A DNA stretch of 64,000 nucleotides from Butyrivibrio fibrisolvens (GCF_023206215.1 NZ_CP065800.1:3534001-3598000); one strand, 5' to 3'. Shown: positions 50,193 through 59,688, counted from the stretch's first letter. Numbers and translations are program-made. Notes: generated by a model from the letters alone, not told the origin.

Positions 50193-51422
50193 ATACCACA
50201 GCATCAAAGCTTACCGTGATCCTGGTTCCTATGTCCTGCCTTGAAAGGACTTCTACATTACCTTTATGTGCATCTATGATCCATTTTGCTATGGAAAGTC
50301 CAAGACCGGATCCGCCTGTGGATGAGTTTCTCGCCTTGTCTGATCTGTAGAAACGTTCAAATATGTGACTTAGCTCATCTCCTGCTATTCCGATTCCCTC
50401 GTCCTGAACGATATAGCATATCTTAGCTCCATTTTTTCTAACAGCAAGTTTTATATTATTGCCCTTATCGGAATATTTGGCAGCGTTTTGTACGAATATC
50501 CTCACAGACTGCTTGATCATGGCATTATCGCCATAGATATAGCAGTTATCACAATCTTCCAGCACATATTTATGATCCGGATCTATCATCATGGATTCTT
50601 CCCAGACTTCTCTTATCACGGATGACAGGTCTATCCTGTCCATAGACAGCTTCTGACGTCCATTGTCTCCCCTTGCAAGGAATAACAGCTGATCTATTAG
50701 CTCTTTCATATTATCAGATTCATTTTTTATAGCTTTGATAGACTCTTCCAGAACTGCCGGATCATCCTTGCCCCAGCGGTCCAGCATATTGGCATAACCC
50801 TGTATTACCGCGATAGGAGTCCTTAGTTCATGAGACGCATCGTCCACAAATCTTGCCTGCTGAAGCCGTGCATCCTGCATTCTGTATAGGAGGCTGTTAA
50901 GAGCCGCTTCTATACTGGCAAGATCTTCATCCCCTGTCGAGATCCTGGCTCCTGCGTTATCTGCAGGCACCTTTAATATAGCCTCTTCAAGCTCTTCGAA
51001 TTTAGTAGTATCAAGCGGCACTTCGCTTATGGCTTCCGCCTTTAACGCAAGCTCATTAAGCGGCTTTAGCTTCTTTCTGATCCTCGATGTATAGGTAAAA
51101 GAGCCAAAGAGATTCAGCACCTGATATACTCCTATTACTCCCATTATGATTCCTATAAAATAGATATACTCACCCATAGGAAAGCTATACAGCGTGATAT
51201 CTGTATAAAGCTCAAGAACGATCCTGTCTATACTCTGTCCTGTCAGATCGAAGCGCCTCACATATTCATCAGTAGGTATAGTAAGATAACTCTTATAGCA
51301 AAAAGTCCGAAGGATACCAATACTATAAGAATGTCCACGGTAAAAAAGGCTTTCAGTTTGTTAAACCAGAAAGCCGTATTGATACCTCTTGCAATTGATG
51401 ATGTACGTTTATTAATATTCAT
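50191..51422 (-). CDS. Sensor histidine kinase with a frameshift in the N-terminal region
   Basis: The frame from the GTG at 51261 (356 aa) holds a transmembrane helix (YFIGIIMGVIGVYQVL), a linker, HisKA box DDASHELRTPIAVIQG and ATPase motifs (QNAAKYS, DEGIGI, GGSGLGLSI). The gene really seems to begin at 51422, where ATG overlaps the response regulator stop (ATGA): that frame gives MNINKRTSSIARGINTAFWF and a first helix VDILIVLVSFGLF, but closes at a stop soon after. One extra T in the T5 run at 51300-51304 would join both parts (GLF-CYKSYLTIPTDEY). So the kinase is either frameshifted, slippery-decoded or mis-sequenced. Confidence 0.75.
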
Positions 51423-52102
51423 CGAAAGTCCTCTTTGATGACATATCCGACACCTCTGACTGTCTGGATCAGCTTGATGCCATATCTATCATCAATTTTA
51501 GTTCTAAGATGCCTTATATATACATCTACCACATTGTTCTCACCATCGTAATCATAGCCCCAGATATCGCCTATAAGACGCTCTCTGTCAAGGACTATGT
51601 TACGATTCTCCATGAGTATTCTGAGCAGTTCAAACTCGTAGTTGGTAAGCTCAACAGGATTGCCGTCTGCTACTACTTCATGCCTGTCAAGATCTATCAT
51701 CACTTTGCCGACTGTGATCTGTCTTGTGGAAGTAGATGCAGAACCCTTTCTTTTGAGAGCTACTCTGATACGAGCGAGTAGCTCTTCAATAGCAAAAGGC
51801 TTAGTGATATAGTCATCTGCTCCTGCATCAAGACCTGATACCTTGTCCATAACGGCGTCCCTTGCAGTCAACAGGATGACAGGAGTATCCTTCTTGGCTC
51901 TGACCCTTCTAAGAACTTCAAAGCCGTTGATACCGGGCAGCATCACATCAAGAAGTATAAGGTCATAATCACTTGCAAGTGCCTTATCAAGGCCTGTCCT
52001 GCCATCCTCTGCCTTATCCACTGTATTTCCTTCATGGATAAGTTCAAGTTCTACAAAACGTGCAATTTGTGCTTCATCCTCTACGATCAGTATTTTGCTC
52101 AT
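51419..52102 (-). CDS. OmpR/PhoB-family response regulator
   Basis: The product (227 aa) has a receiver domain (VEDE, Asp51-region LILLDVMLPGING, LLTARD, TKPFA) and a C-terminal winged helix (about 128-225; NVVDVYIRHLRTKID, TVRGVGYVIKED). Its ATG overlaps the stop of the DUF4342 gene, and its stop overlaps the kinase start, so three genes are translationally coupled. Target genes unknown; the coupled DUF4342 gene suggests envelope or stress control. Confidence 0.92.
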   Translation of the reverse strand: MSKILIVEDEAQIARFVELELIHEGNTVDKAEDGRTGLDKALASDYDLILLDVMLPGINGFEVLRRVRAKKDTPVILLTARDAVMDKVSGLDAGADDYITKPFAIEELLARIRVALKRKGSASTSTRQITVGKVMIDLDRHEVVADGNPVELTNYEFELLRILMENRNIVLDRERLIGDIWGYDYDGENNVVDVYIRHLRTKIDDRYGIKLIQTVRGVGYVIKEDFR

Positions 52103-52659
52103 TATTTTTGTTCGTTTTCCTTTTTGAATTCATTTTTGATATTCTCAGCTGTCTGAGAAGCCTTGTCACATACACTGTTAACATCTACTACTACTTTATC
52201 AACGCCGGTAAAGCTATAGGATATACCAAAGAAAAGACCTATGATAAGAGCCGGAAGTGTGATCCAGAAAAATCCTATAAGCAAAAGGATAAGAACCAGA
52301 AGCGGAACAGCTATAACATTCCTGCCATCCTTGTTGATACAGAAATTGATCTCAAGACTCTTACGGAATGCTGTTCTGAAGATATCTGCAAGCTTTCTGA
52401 AGCCTTCCTTGAAATTGTTCTTCTTGCAGTCATTCTCATACTGCCTTCTTGCAAGCTCAAACTTCTGAACATTCTGCATATCCTGACTTGCACCTGCTGT
52501 ATAAGTTCCCTCTTTGGGCTCATTGACCTTGCCCTGACGCTCCAATGCTATGATCGCATCAAGCATATCATAATTACTTTCTTCAAGCGCCTTCTTGGCA
52601 TCCTCATAAGATACACCGGTCTTCTCAACGATCTTTTCAACCTTCTCAAAATTTTCCAT
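52102..52659 (-). CDS. DUF4342-like protein with an N-terminal UBA-like domain
   Basis: The product (185 aa) starts with a UBA/NAC-like three-helix domain (VEKIVEKTGVSYEDAKKALE, YDMLDAIIALERQGK), a flexible middle and a membrane region near 120-155 (VIAVPLLVLILLLIGFFWIT... LIIGLFFGISYSF). The combination is the DUF4342 type as I remember it. Function unknown; it is the first gene of a coupled unit with an OmpR regulator and kinase, so it may sense or receive an envelope signal. AGGAAGG before ATG. Confidence 0.8.
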   Translation of the reverse strand: MENFEKVEKIVEKTGVSYEDAKKALEESNYDMLDAIIALERQGKVNEPKEGTYTAGASQDMQNVQKFELARRQYENDCKKNNFKEGFRKLADIFRTAFRKSLEINFCINKDGRNVIAVPLLVLILLLIGFFWITLPALIIGLFFGISYSFTGVDKVVVDVNSVCDKASQTAENIKNEFKKENEQK

Positions 52660-52988
52660 AACTACTACCTTCCTTTCAGATATGTTGTGCCTAAAGCCTT
52701 TATTTTTAACCCTTGCCTTAGACCAAAGTTGTAAGTAACTTTATTTGATATCTGAAATGATACGCGCCCAAAATTAATATAAGATTTTAGTAAGATTAAA
52801 ATCAGATTAAAATTTGAATACTTTCTATTAATGTAACATATAGCCGCCAAAACAGCATCACAATTCTAAGTCAGCTCCATATCATCTGCCATTATATACT
52901 AATACTAATTGTTTGAACATTTTTAATATACTATGCAATTTATTTTTTGCTCTATTATTAAAAAATCCACCTTCAATAGCTCTACCTT
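52660..52988. other. AT-rich leader and spacer
   Basis: This gap contains the minus-strand promoter region of the DUF4342-OmpR unit (A/T-rich, several TATAAT-like strings, none certain) and unstructured spacer up to giant hairpin 2. I see no gene, tRNA or terminator here. Confidence 0.4.
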
Positions 52989-53258
52989 CAAGAAAACATA
53001 CACCCCCTTGCAGTTGTGACTGCATGGACAGTATATAAAGTCTTTTCGTGTTCTTTTGAAGGTGTTATCAAATTCAGGAGCATGATAGATGGATATTTAT
53101 ATTCTTCTTAGGGTCTGTGTGTCTGAGCGAAGCGAGTTTCAGACCCTGGAATATAAATATCCAGATATCATGCCCTGAATTATAACACCTTCAAGACACA
53201 AAAAGACTTTATATACTGTTCATGCAGTCACAACTGCAAGGGGGTGTATGTTTTCTTG
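52989..53258 (+). repeat. Giant hairpin 2 (270 bp)
   Basis: Arms caagaaaacatacaccccct... and ...agggggtgtatgttttcttg pair nearly throughout. The inner half aligns with hairpins 1 and 3 (GAAGGTGTTAT, GGAGCATGATAGATGG, CCAGATATCATGCCCTGAA) and the apex TGTCTGAGCGAAGCGAGTTT is identical. Outer arms are unrelated to the other copies yet still pair. It starts 13 bp beyond the psd stop codon, so it may lie in the psd mRNA 3' region. Confidence 0.87.
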
Positions 53259-53270
53259 TACGCAGTTGCC

Positions 53271-54080
53271 TTACCTTTTTCGAATACCGATCTTCTGGCC
53301 TTGCTTAACCGGTATTTCTTTGCCTCTTCTAGTCTTGTCGAAGACACTGGAAGGAACCCTTATCATATCCTTCTTGGTAAGAACTATGATAGTAGATCCT
53401 CCGAATAGAAAGCGCCCCTTCTCAGCTCCTCTTTCTACACGAGCTTTCTGATGGTAGTTGTCTATCCTTCCCACAAACATGGCACCCACCTCCATCTGAA
53501 TGACATCTCCAAAGTGGTCAGTATGAAGGATCGTATATTCTCTGGAATTTTCTTTAAACACAGGAACTTTTCTAAGCGCTACAGGTCTTACTGTGTGCAG
53601 CACTCCGTCTATATGGACATTATCATCTTTAAAAGCCCCATCCAGATAGCAGTACCTGTGATAGTGATGTACACATAAGCGAAATACCATGCAAGTTCCA
53701 CCGTCATACTCTTTGGCAAGTTCTTCATCCTTAAGAAGATCTGCTACAGAGTACATGCTCTGCTTTACAGGCATGATCAGTCCATCTTCTATAGGATATA
53801 CACTAAGATATCCATCGCAAGGAGCTATGAAGTGATTAGGATCCGTATCTACAGGCCTGCATTCCGGCTTTATCCTTCTGGTAAAAAAAGCATTAAAGCT
53901 CTCATACTCTTCATCTTCATATTCTTCCAGTGATATATTATTTTTTTTAATAAACAAAGGTATCAGGAATCTTGATGCCTTAGAATCAAGGAACTTACCG
54001 GCGATGATAGATAAGCGCGGATATGTTAGTATCTTAAGGATCATCCTTCCCAATGTAGATCCATATAATAAATTGAGCAT
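53271..54080 (-). CDS. psd: Phosphatidylserine decarboxylase
   Basis: The product (269 aa) converts phosphatidylserine to phosphatidylethanolamine at the inner membrane. It is made as a proenzyme; the self-cleavage site is the Gly-Ser bond in FGGSTIIVL, near residue 229, which yields the pyruvoyl group. The His motif VHHYHRYCYLDG and the Asp in FIAPCDGYLSVYPI are present. The length fits the short bacterial type II class. It lies 115 bp after the phosphatidylserine synthase gene, which supplies the substrate. Confidence 0.93.
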   Translation of the reverse strand: MLNLLYGSTLGRMILKILTYPRLSIIAGKFLDSKASRFLIPLFIKKNNISLEEYEDEEYESFNAFFTRRIKPECRPVDTDPNHFIAPCDGYLSVYPIEDGLIMPVKQSMYSVADLLKDEELAKEYDGGTCMVFRLCVHHYHRYCYLDGAFKDDNVHIDGVLHTVRPVALRKVPVFKENSREYTILHTDHFGDVIQMEVGAMFVGRIDNYHQKARVERGAEKGRFLFGGSTIIVLTKKDMIRVPSSVFDKTRRGKEIPVKQGQKIGIRKR

Positions 54081-54195
54081 CTAATCCCCCTTTGTATATC
54101 TACGAATGATCACATCAATCTATAATTTTTTTAAACGAAAATCATATAAGGTCAGGTCCTGGCCATGTAAGTAGCATGCCTTGACTTTGGCTATA

Positions 54196-54858
54196 TCACA
54201 TTCTTGCAAGAATCAGCCACAGAAGTGCTATGAATATTACAGCGCCGATTCCAACCAAAGCCAGAATTCCGTTAAGCTTGGGTTTTTTGATCGGTATAGG
54301 CATAAGGAATGCAAATGCTGTAAATAGCATAACTGCAAAGAATATAGGAGTGATATCCCATACAACAATATAATGGATCAAAAGTATGATAGGGAATATA
54401 AGAGCAGATGATGTTACAGGAAGTCCTGAATAGTACTCTCTGACTGTGTCCTCAGTCTTTTGTCTCTCTTCTTCCATAACATTAAAATATGCAAGTCTGA
54501 TCATAGCAGCCAGCATATATATAAGCATGATAGCAAAGAATACACTTATAAGAGGGAATCTCTCCATAAAAGGGAACTTACGGAGCATTGCATATCCGAT
54601 ACATGCAGGCAGTACTCCAAAAGCAACTACATCTGTTAGTGAATCTATCTGTATTCCAAAGTTCTTCTCAGCCTGTGTTCTGTTCTTTTTGGTTCTTGCA
54701 ACCTTGCCGTCAAAAGCATCGCACAGACCGCTTATCATCAGGAAGAATATTCCGATATAAGGGTGTCCGTCATCATTAAGGCACAAAAGTATGCCTGATC
54801 CTGCAGACAATAAAGATAAGTATGTAAGCCAACAAGTATAATCATAAAATCCTAACAT
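54196..54858 (-). CDS. pssA: CDP-diacylglycerol-serine O-phosphatidyltransferase
   Basis: The product (220 aa) is a CDP-alcohol phosphatidyltransferase with about six helices. The catalytic motif is DAFDGKVART...FGIQIDSLTD; the spacing between AR and G is about 12 residues rather than the usual eight, a variant I recall from clostridial synthases. It makes phosphatidylserine, used by the psd product encoded next. Its start overlaps the stop of the upstream flippase-like gene (TAATG type), so the three genes form a lipid operon. Confidence 0.88.
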   Translation of the reverse strand: MLGFYDYTCWLTYLSLLSAGSGILLCLNDDGHPYIGIFFLMISGLCDAFDGKVARTKKNRTQAEKNFGIQIDSLTDVVAFGVLPACIGYAMLRKFPFMERFPLISVFFAIMLIYMLAAMIRLAYFNVMEEERQKTEDTVREYYSGLPVTSSALIFPIILLIHYIVVWDITPIFFAVMLFTAFAFLMPIPIKKPKLNGILALVGIGAVIFIALLWLILARM

Positions 54859-55892
54859 TAGTTTTTCTTTTCCTTTCTTCTAATATATCCAATGATCACC
54901 ACTAAAAGTCCAACCAGAACACTGGAATAAAATGTTATTCCTCTGCACAGAAGTTCCATTGCTACCAGATTGTCAGGGCTTATGATCTGCCTAAGTCCAT
55001 CGATCATAAGGAAGTCAGCAACCCCCATTGCCCCGGGGATAGGTATACAATTGGATCCTACTGTAACAAAACACTGAATCCCCATAGCTTTGACAGCATT
55101 ATCGAAGCCCTGAGCTGTAGACATGAATATCATGAAGATAACAAGCAGATAAGACATCCTCTGCAAAATGTTCCATCCAAGTACTTCTAATAACAGTCTT
55201 CCTCTTCCGAATATAAAATCAGAGCATTCTTTGTATTCTCTCATAGCATTCTCAAGCTGAGCTTTGCGTCTTTCTATATGCTTGACAACATGTATCCTTG
55301 ACAGGAATACCAATATCTTATCAAAAATTCCATGTAAAAATGAGGTTTTTTTGAGCAGTAAGAAAAATCCGAAAATAAGCACTACCAGCACCGCAGCTCC
55401 AAATGCGACAAGAATCTTACCCGCAAGTGAAAATCCCCAGAAAAGATCTCCTCCGAATATAAACACTGCAATACTTGATATAAGCAGTGCCGCAGTATAC
55501 ATTACAAGATTTATAAGAAGCATTACTGCGACCATCGATGGTGCTATTCCATCTTTGATCATAAAATAGGCACTTGCCGGCTGTCCGCCTGTAGCCGACG
55601 GAGTTATAGCAGAAAAATATACATCTGCCCCGCCATAAGTCATTCCGTTTATGGCACCTACTCTGTATCCAAGGCGTCTGGCCATACGTACCAGAGCATA
55701 CCCTTCAAAAAATATATATCCAAACATGGATACAAAGGCTAATACAAGCCAGCCTTTATGTGATTCCTCGAACAATTGTGAAATATCATCGGGGGAAAAA
55801 TTTTTACTTTGCGAAATAATGGCTGCCATCGTTAGTCCCGCAAGGACAAGAAAAAGGACAGACCATAAGACCTTGTTTTTTCCCATTTTCAA
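54858..55892 (-). CDS. LPG-synthase-TM/UPF0104 flippase-like membrane protein
   Basis: The product (344 aa) has eight or nine transmembrane helices and the family features FEGYALVRMARRLGYRV and AITPSATGGQPASAYFMIKDG, then PIPGAMGVADFLM near the end. This domain is the lipid-flippase part of MprF-type proteins (YbhN/UPF0104) without the catalytic half. In an operon with pssA and psd it probably moves phosphatidylethanolamine or a related lipid across the membrane; that role is inferred from context. Confidence 0.85.
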   Translation of the reverse strand: MKMGKNKVLWSVLFLVLAGLTMAAIISQSKNFSPDDISQLFEESHKGWLVLAFVSMFGYIFFEGYALVRMARRLGYRVGAINGMTYGGADVYFSAITPSATGGQPASAYFMIKDGIAPSMVAVMLLINLVMYTAALLISSIAVFIFGGDLFWGFSLAGKILVAFGAAVLVVLIFGFFLLLKKTSFLHGIFDKILVFLSRIHVVKHIERRKAQLENAMREYKECSDFIFGRGRLLLEVLGWNILQRMSYLLVIFMIFMSTAQGFDNAVKAMGIQCFVTVGSNCIPIPGAMGVADFLMIDGLRQIISPDNLVAMELLCRGITFYSSVLVGLLVVIIGYIRRKEKKN

Positions 55893-56006
55893 ACTTACCC
55901 TTCATATCAAATAATAAAGTCTATCCATTCCAGGCTGCTATATGATTAAACCACTTTATGACATAGATCTTCAATGATGAAGCCATGATATATCATAGTA
56001 ATTTAA

Positions 56007-56708
56007 TTATGAAGCAATTCTAGACATAAACACTTTAACAGAGCCTGTCAGTGACTGATGATGAACCATTGCCGCATCGAAGTGAACTGTGTGAAATGCA
56101 AGCTGCATTATAGGTCCTGTGGCAAAAGCACATATCAAAGTACCGATACCTACAGGTCCTCCCAGAATATAACCTATAAAAGTTGCAAGACTTAGAAGTG
56201 CTACGCTTATGATGCCAATCGGGATCTTTCTGATACGTTTGGACAGACCTACCAAAAGAGTATCCCTTGGTCCGCATCCAAGCGATGCAACCATATAAGT
56301 ATACTGCGTATATCCCATTATGATAAGCCCTACAAGCATTAATATTATACCTGAAGCATTATTGTTACATGTCTTGATAAGATCAAGCCTGTCAAATAAG
56401 TCTACCGCCTTACCAACTACAACGGAATCTATAAACATTGCTATTCCTATCGGCTCTCTTAAAAAGATATCTATTAAAAGGATCGTAAACGACACCATCA
56501 CAGAAGCATTGCCATAAGATATCCCGCTTGTCTTGGATATTCCAAGGTTCAGAACATCCCACGGTCCGGCTCCTATACCTGCCTTTATAGTAAGATATAT
56601 CCCAAATCCGTTAAAGAAAAGACTTACAGCAGCTATCACCATATGAAGGATGATAGCTCCGATTGTCTGATTATCATGTATCTCTTTACGTTTTAAATAT
56701 CTGATCAT
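56007..56708 (-). CDS. YczE/YitT-like membrane protein
   Basis: The product (233 aa) has five or six helices with the typical lines NGFGIYLTIKAGIGAGPWDVLNLGIS and GCGPRDTLLVGLSKR, which mark the YczE/YyaS/YitT family. Function is not settled; B. subtilis YczE is needed for surfactin/bacillaene maturation indirectly. The ATG at 56708 has AGGA seven bases upstream and is preferred to 56723. Single gene, divergent from the DMT transporter. Confidence 0.85.
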   Translation of the reverse strand: MIRYLKRKEIHDNQTIGAIILHMVIAAVSLFFNGFGIYLTIKAGIGAGPWDVLNLGISKTSGISYGNASVMVSFTILLIDIFLREPIGIAMFIDSVVVGKAVDLFDRLDLIKTCNNNASGIILMLVGLIIMGYTQYTYMVASLGCGPRDTLLVGLSKRIRKIPIGIISVALLSLATFIGYILGGPVGIGTLICAFATGPIMQLAFHTVHFDAAMVHHQSLTGSVKVFMSRIAS

Positions 56709-57046
56709 AATAATATCCTGCAACTATACCTATTTATAAGACTTCAAAATGTCATAACGCATTCTTTTGCAGTCGTCATAACATGACTTTCAAAGCCTCA
56801 CAAAACTTTTCATTAATATCTCATCTGTTTCATCATAAACAAACAGCACCGTATTGTTTATATCACATTAATATAGGTCATACAACCAAAAAAGCTCTAT
56901 ATTAAGGAAATCTTAAAAACTGAACTTCTTGGAATAATTATGGAAATTTACTACCTATTGATAATATAATCAAATTATGTTAGAAATATTCTTTGGTAAT
57001 TTAAAATGCATTTTAACGGGATAACACTAATAAGATAAGACCCACA
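56709..57046. other. Divergent AT-rich promoter region
   Basis: Non-coding space between the YczE-like gene (minus) and the candidate leader motif of the DMT gene (plus). AT-rich, with promoter-like ttgataatataat near 56958-56970 on the plus strand. I see no hairpin with a T-tail and no small gene. Confidence 0.4.
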
Positions 57047-57102
57047 CTAGTGTGCAGACTCGTTCATATTTGGTCAAATATGAATCAGCCAGTACACCGG
57101 CT
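57047..57102 (+). ncRNA. Candidate structured leader motif, copy 2 (upstream of the DMT transporter)
   Basis: CTAGTGTGCAGACTCGTTC is followed by the hairpin TTCATATT-TGGTCA-AATATGAA and by AGCCAGTACACCGGCT. The first and last blocks match copy 1 at 17666-17804; the middle is much shorter here. A 12-bp palindrome CACACTAGTGTG overlaps the first block. It ends 60 bp before the transporter start, the same distance as copy 1 from the TetR gene, suggesting a leader role. Confidence 0.5.
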
Positions 57103-57161
57103 TTGACAGTATCAAAGTTCATATGATCCGTCTAAAATGCCACTATGATAAGGAGAAAAAC

Positions 57162-58076
57162 ATGTGGTTTATATTCACTCTGGCAACCACCTTCATATGG
57201 GGTCTTGCCGAATTATTCTATAAGAAAGGAGCCCTTCCTAACGAGAAATACGCCCACCTTAAGATCTGTATATCTGTAGGTGCAGTTATGGGACTCCACG
57301 CTCTTTTCACTCTGCTTACCAAGGATATAGGCTATGATCCCGTGAACCTTCTTAGGTATCTTCCGGTTTCACTTTTTTATGTTATATCCATGGCCTTTTC
57401 CTTCTTTGGAATGCGCTTCATAGAGGAGTCCATCTCAGATCCTATAGAGAACACTTCCGGAGCTATAGCCGCGCTTTTATGCGTTATCTTCCTTCATGAG
57501 AAGCTTTCAATTCCTTCTGTTATAGCTATCCTTATTATAGCAGTCGGCATTGTAGGTGTAGGCTTCCTTGAAAACACAGGTTCTACCAACAGAAGCGCCA
57601 AGATAGGACGTAAGATGGCTATAATCGCATTTACAATGCCTTTCCTTTATGCTCTTCTTGATGCTTTCGGAAGCTTCTTCGATATCTACTATCTTGACGA
57701 TGTAGCTACAACGCCTTTGATAGGAGTTACAGAAGATACTATCGAAGAGGTAGCCAATACAAGCTATGAGCTTACTTTTTTCTTCGTAGCAATTATCCTT
57801 TATATCTTCATAAGGGCAAAAGGTGTAAAGTATGAACTTCCTAAACAGCGTGACAAGATCCTTGCTGCTATCTGCGAGACAGCCGGCCAGTTCACTTATG
57901 TGTTTGCAATGAGTGGTAACGGTGCGATCGCAGCTCCTATTATATCAGCTGTATGCGTAGTATCGCTTTTACTGTCCCGTATCTTCCTTAAAGAGAAGCT
58001 TACAGCCAAGCAGTACTTCTTCATATTCCTTGTGATTGTCGGTATCCTGACCCTTGCTGTTATCGAAGGTGACTGA
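57162..58076 (+). CDS. EamA/DMT-superfamily transporter
   Basis: The product (304 aa) has ten predicted helices with two EamA repeats; each ends in a typical block (IAALLCVIFLHEKLSIPSVI and VCVVSLLLSRIFLKEKLTAK). DMT proteins export or import small metabolites; the substrate is unknown. The frame is open from 57123, but AAGGAG seven bases before the ATG at 57162 (MWFIFTLATTFIWG) fixes the start. A shared leader motif lies upstream, and a strong terminator downstream. Confidence 0.9.
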   Translation: MWFIFTLATTFIWGLAELFYKKGALPNEKYAHLKICISVGAVMGLHALFTLLTKDIGYDPVNLLRYLPVSLFYVISMAFSFFGMRFIEESISDPIENTSGAIAALLCVIFLHEKLSIPSVIAILIIAVGIVGVGFLENTGSTNRSAKIGRKMAIIAFTMPFLYALLDAFGSFFDIYYLDDVATTPLIGVTEDTIEEVANTSYELTFFFVAIILYIFIRAKGVKYELPKQRDKILAAICETAGQFTYVFAMSGNGAIAAPIISAVCVVSLLLSRIFLKEKLTAKQYFFIFLVIVGILTLAVIEGD

Positions 58077-58133
58077 TAAGCATCTGCTAAGGCATATACA
58101 CTTTATAACTGATTCTATTCACTCATTATGAAC

Positions 58134-58175
58134 AAAAAGACCGGGCGCTTTACTATAAAGTTCCCGGTCTTTTTT
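58134..58175 (+). terminator. Terminator of the DMT transporter gene
   Basis: aaagaccggg and cccggtcttt form a 10-bp perfect stem with an 18-nt loop, with T5 on the plus strand and A/T-rich sequence on the other side. It also faces the convergent permease gene and may work on both strands. Confidence 0.9.
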
Positions 58176-58248
58176 ATAGGATCCTGAGCATAAATAATAT
58201 GTTCAAGATTATTTTTATCTAAAATGCTTATTCCCTGATCTTATATAC

Positions 58249-59688
58249 TTATGCAACCTTTTTGCCAGACTTTTTCTCATACCCTGCAATTACAGGAAGG
58301 ATGAGACCAAGAGCGATAAGTACAACAGGTGTGATGATATTAAGTGCAAGTGTAAGCGGATCTGTTGAGTATACACCCATTATGCAGCATGCAGCTGTTA
58401 CTATGAAGCACCATGCACCAAATATAATACCAACAGTCTTGTTCTTAACAAAACGATATTCAGGATTGAACTTATCATTGTGAACACGAAGTGCAATATA
58501 TGCAGCAAATACCCACAGATAACGCATAGGCATACATACTGAGTTAAGCTTTGTAAGCTGACGAAGTACATCTGCAGCACCAGGTACAAATGACTGAGCG
58601 ATTATGATAGCACCTGAAAGTATGGCAACCATGATTATACCGTTAACATATGCACCATTCTTGTTCTGCTTGAGAAGACCTGAAGGGATGAACTCTTTAC
58701 TGTCTTCATTGCCAAGAAGGATACGAAGAGGAGCATCAATACTAAGAAGAAGTGTTGAGAACTGTCCTACTACGTTGCAAAGTGCATATACGATCATAAG
58801 AAGGTTACCAACATGGTAGTACTGACCAAGCTTCTGGAATGCCCAGTATGAACCGTTGGACATATAGCTACTGAAAGCTTCTTCAGATGCGTTGATCTCC
58901 TTAGGGTCGAACATCATACCCATAGAGATAGTACCAAGCATAGCGCATACAACTACCATAATTGCAAGGAAGATCATTCCTTTAGGGAAGTCCTTGCTGG
59001 GCTTTCTCATCTTATTAACATAAGGAGATATCTTCTCACATCCACCAACCGCAAATACAAGGATTGAGAGGCTGGTAAAATAGTTAACGTTAAAATTAGG
59101 AATGAGATTCTTCATACTAAAATCCATTGATACGTATGAAGCACCAGGATTGATAACAGGAGCAGCAAACATCATAACGATATATAAAAGTGACATTACG
59201 AACATGCTGGTTCCTGCAATTGTTGTCATAGCCTTAAGAGGACTAAGACCTTTACTTGCGATATAACAAAATACAATAAGTACAATAAAAGTCACAGTCT
59301 GTACAAGCTTTGTATTAAGCTCATCATAAGCTTCTGCATTCTGGAATATAGCCCAGCTAAGTGCCTTAAGACCACCGCTTGACTTACTGGCAATATAAGT
59401 GATATGAACAGCCCAGTATGTCCATCCTGCATAGTAAGCGAGCTTCTTGCCCATAGTTGAGTGAATCCATGAGCTTACACCACCGCCTGATTCCTTAAAT
59501 GCTGATCCAAGCTCTCCGACCATAAGAGCATAAGGAACAAAGTATAAAGCGAACATCAGGATCCAACTGAAGATAACCTGAATTCCGTTGAAATAAACAA
59601 ATCCATTTAAAACATTTCCGAACCCCCAAACAGTTGAAAACGCAATGAATGCAAGTGTCATTCCGGTCATTTTCTTTTCTTGTTTCAT
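58249..59688 (-). CDS. APC-family amino acid permease
   Basis: The product (479 aa) has about 12 helices and APC features: the first helix FIAFSTVWGFGNVLNGFVYF, then GGGVSSWIHSTMGKKLAYYAGWTYW and SSGGLKALSWAIF. It resembles the glutamate/GABA-antiporter-like branch of lachnospiral permeases, but substrate cannot be told from sequence. ATGs upstream (to 59763) lack a ribosome binding site; AAGGA eight bases before 59688 gives MKQEKKMTGMTLAF. Single gene. Confidence 0.87.
   Translation of the reverse strand: MKQEKKMTGMTLAFIAFSTVWGFGNVLNGFVYFNGIQVIFSWILMFALYFVPYALMVGELGSAFKESGGGVSSWIHSTMGKKLAYYAGWTYWAVHITYIASKSSGGLKALSWAIFQNAEAYDELNTKLVQTVTFIVLIVFCYIASKGLSPLKAMTTIAGTSMFVMSLLYIVMMFAAPVINPGASYVSMDFSMKNLIPNFNVNYFTSLSILVFAVGGCEKISPYVNKMRKPSKDFPKGMIFLAIMVVVCAMLGTISMGMMFDPKEINASEEAFSSYMSNGSYWAFQKLGQYYHVGNLLMIVYALCNVVGQFSTLLLSIDAPLRILLGNEDSKEFIPSGLLKQNKNGAYVNGIIMVAILSGAIIIAQSFVPGAADVLRQLTKLNSVCMPMRYLWVFAAYIALRVHNDKFNPEYRFVKNKTVGIIFGAWCFIVTAACCIMGVYSTDPLTLALNIITPVVLIALGLILPVIAGYEKKSGKKVA

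Noticed and set aside
52989..53258. Giant hairpins as simple transcription terminators
   Set aside because: Arms exceed 100 nt, T-tails are missing, and two loci have their own ordinary terminators (44312-44372 and 60221-60260).
57123..57161. Longer N-terminus for the DMT transporter
   Set aside because: The ATG at 57123 has no ribosome binding site, and the extra residues precede the normal first helix start.
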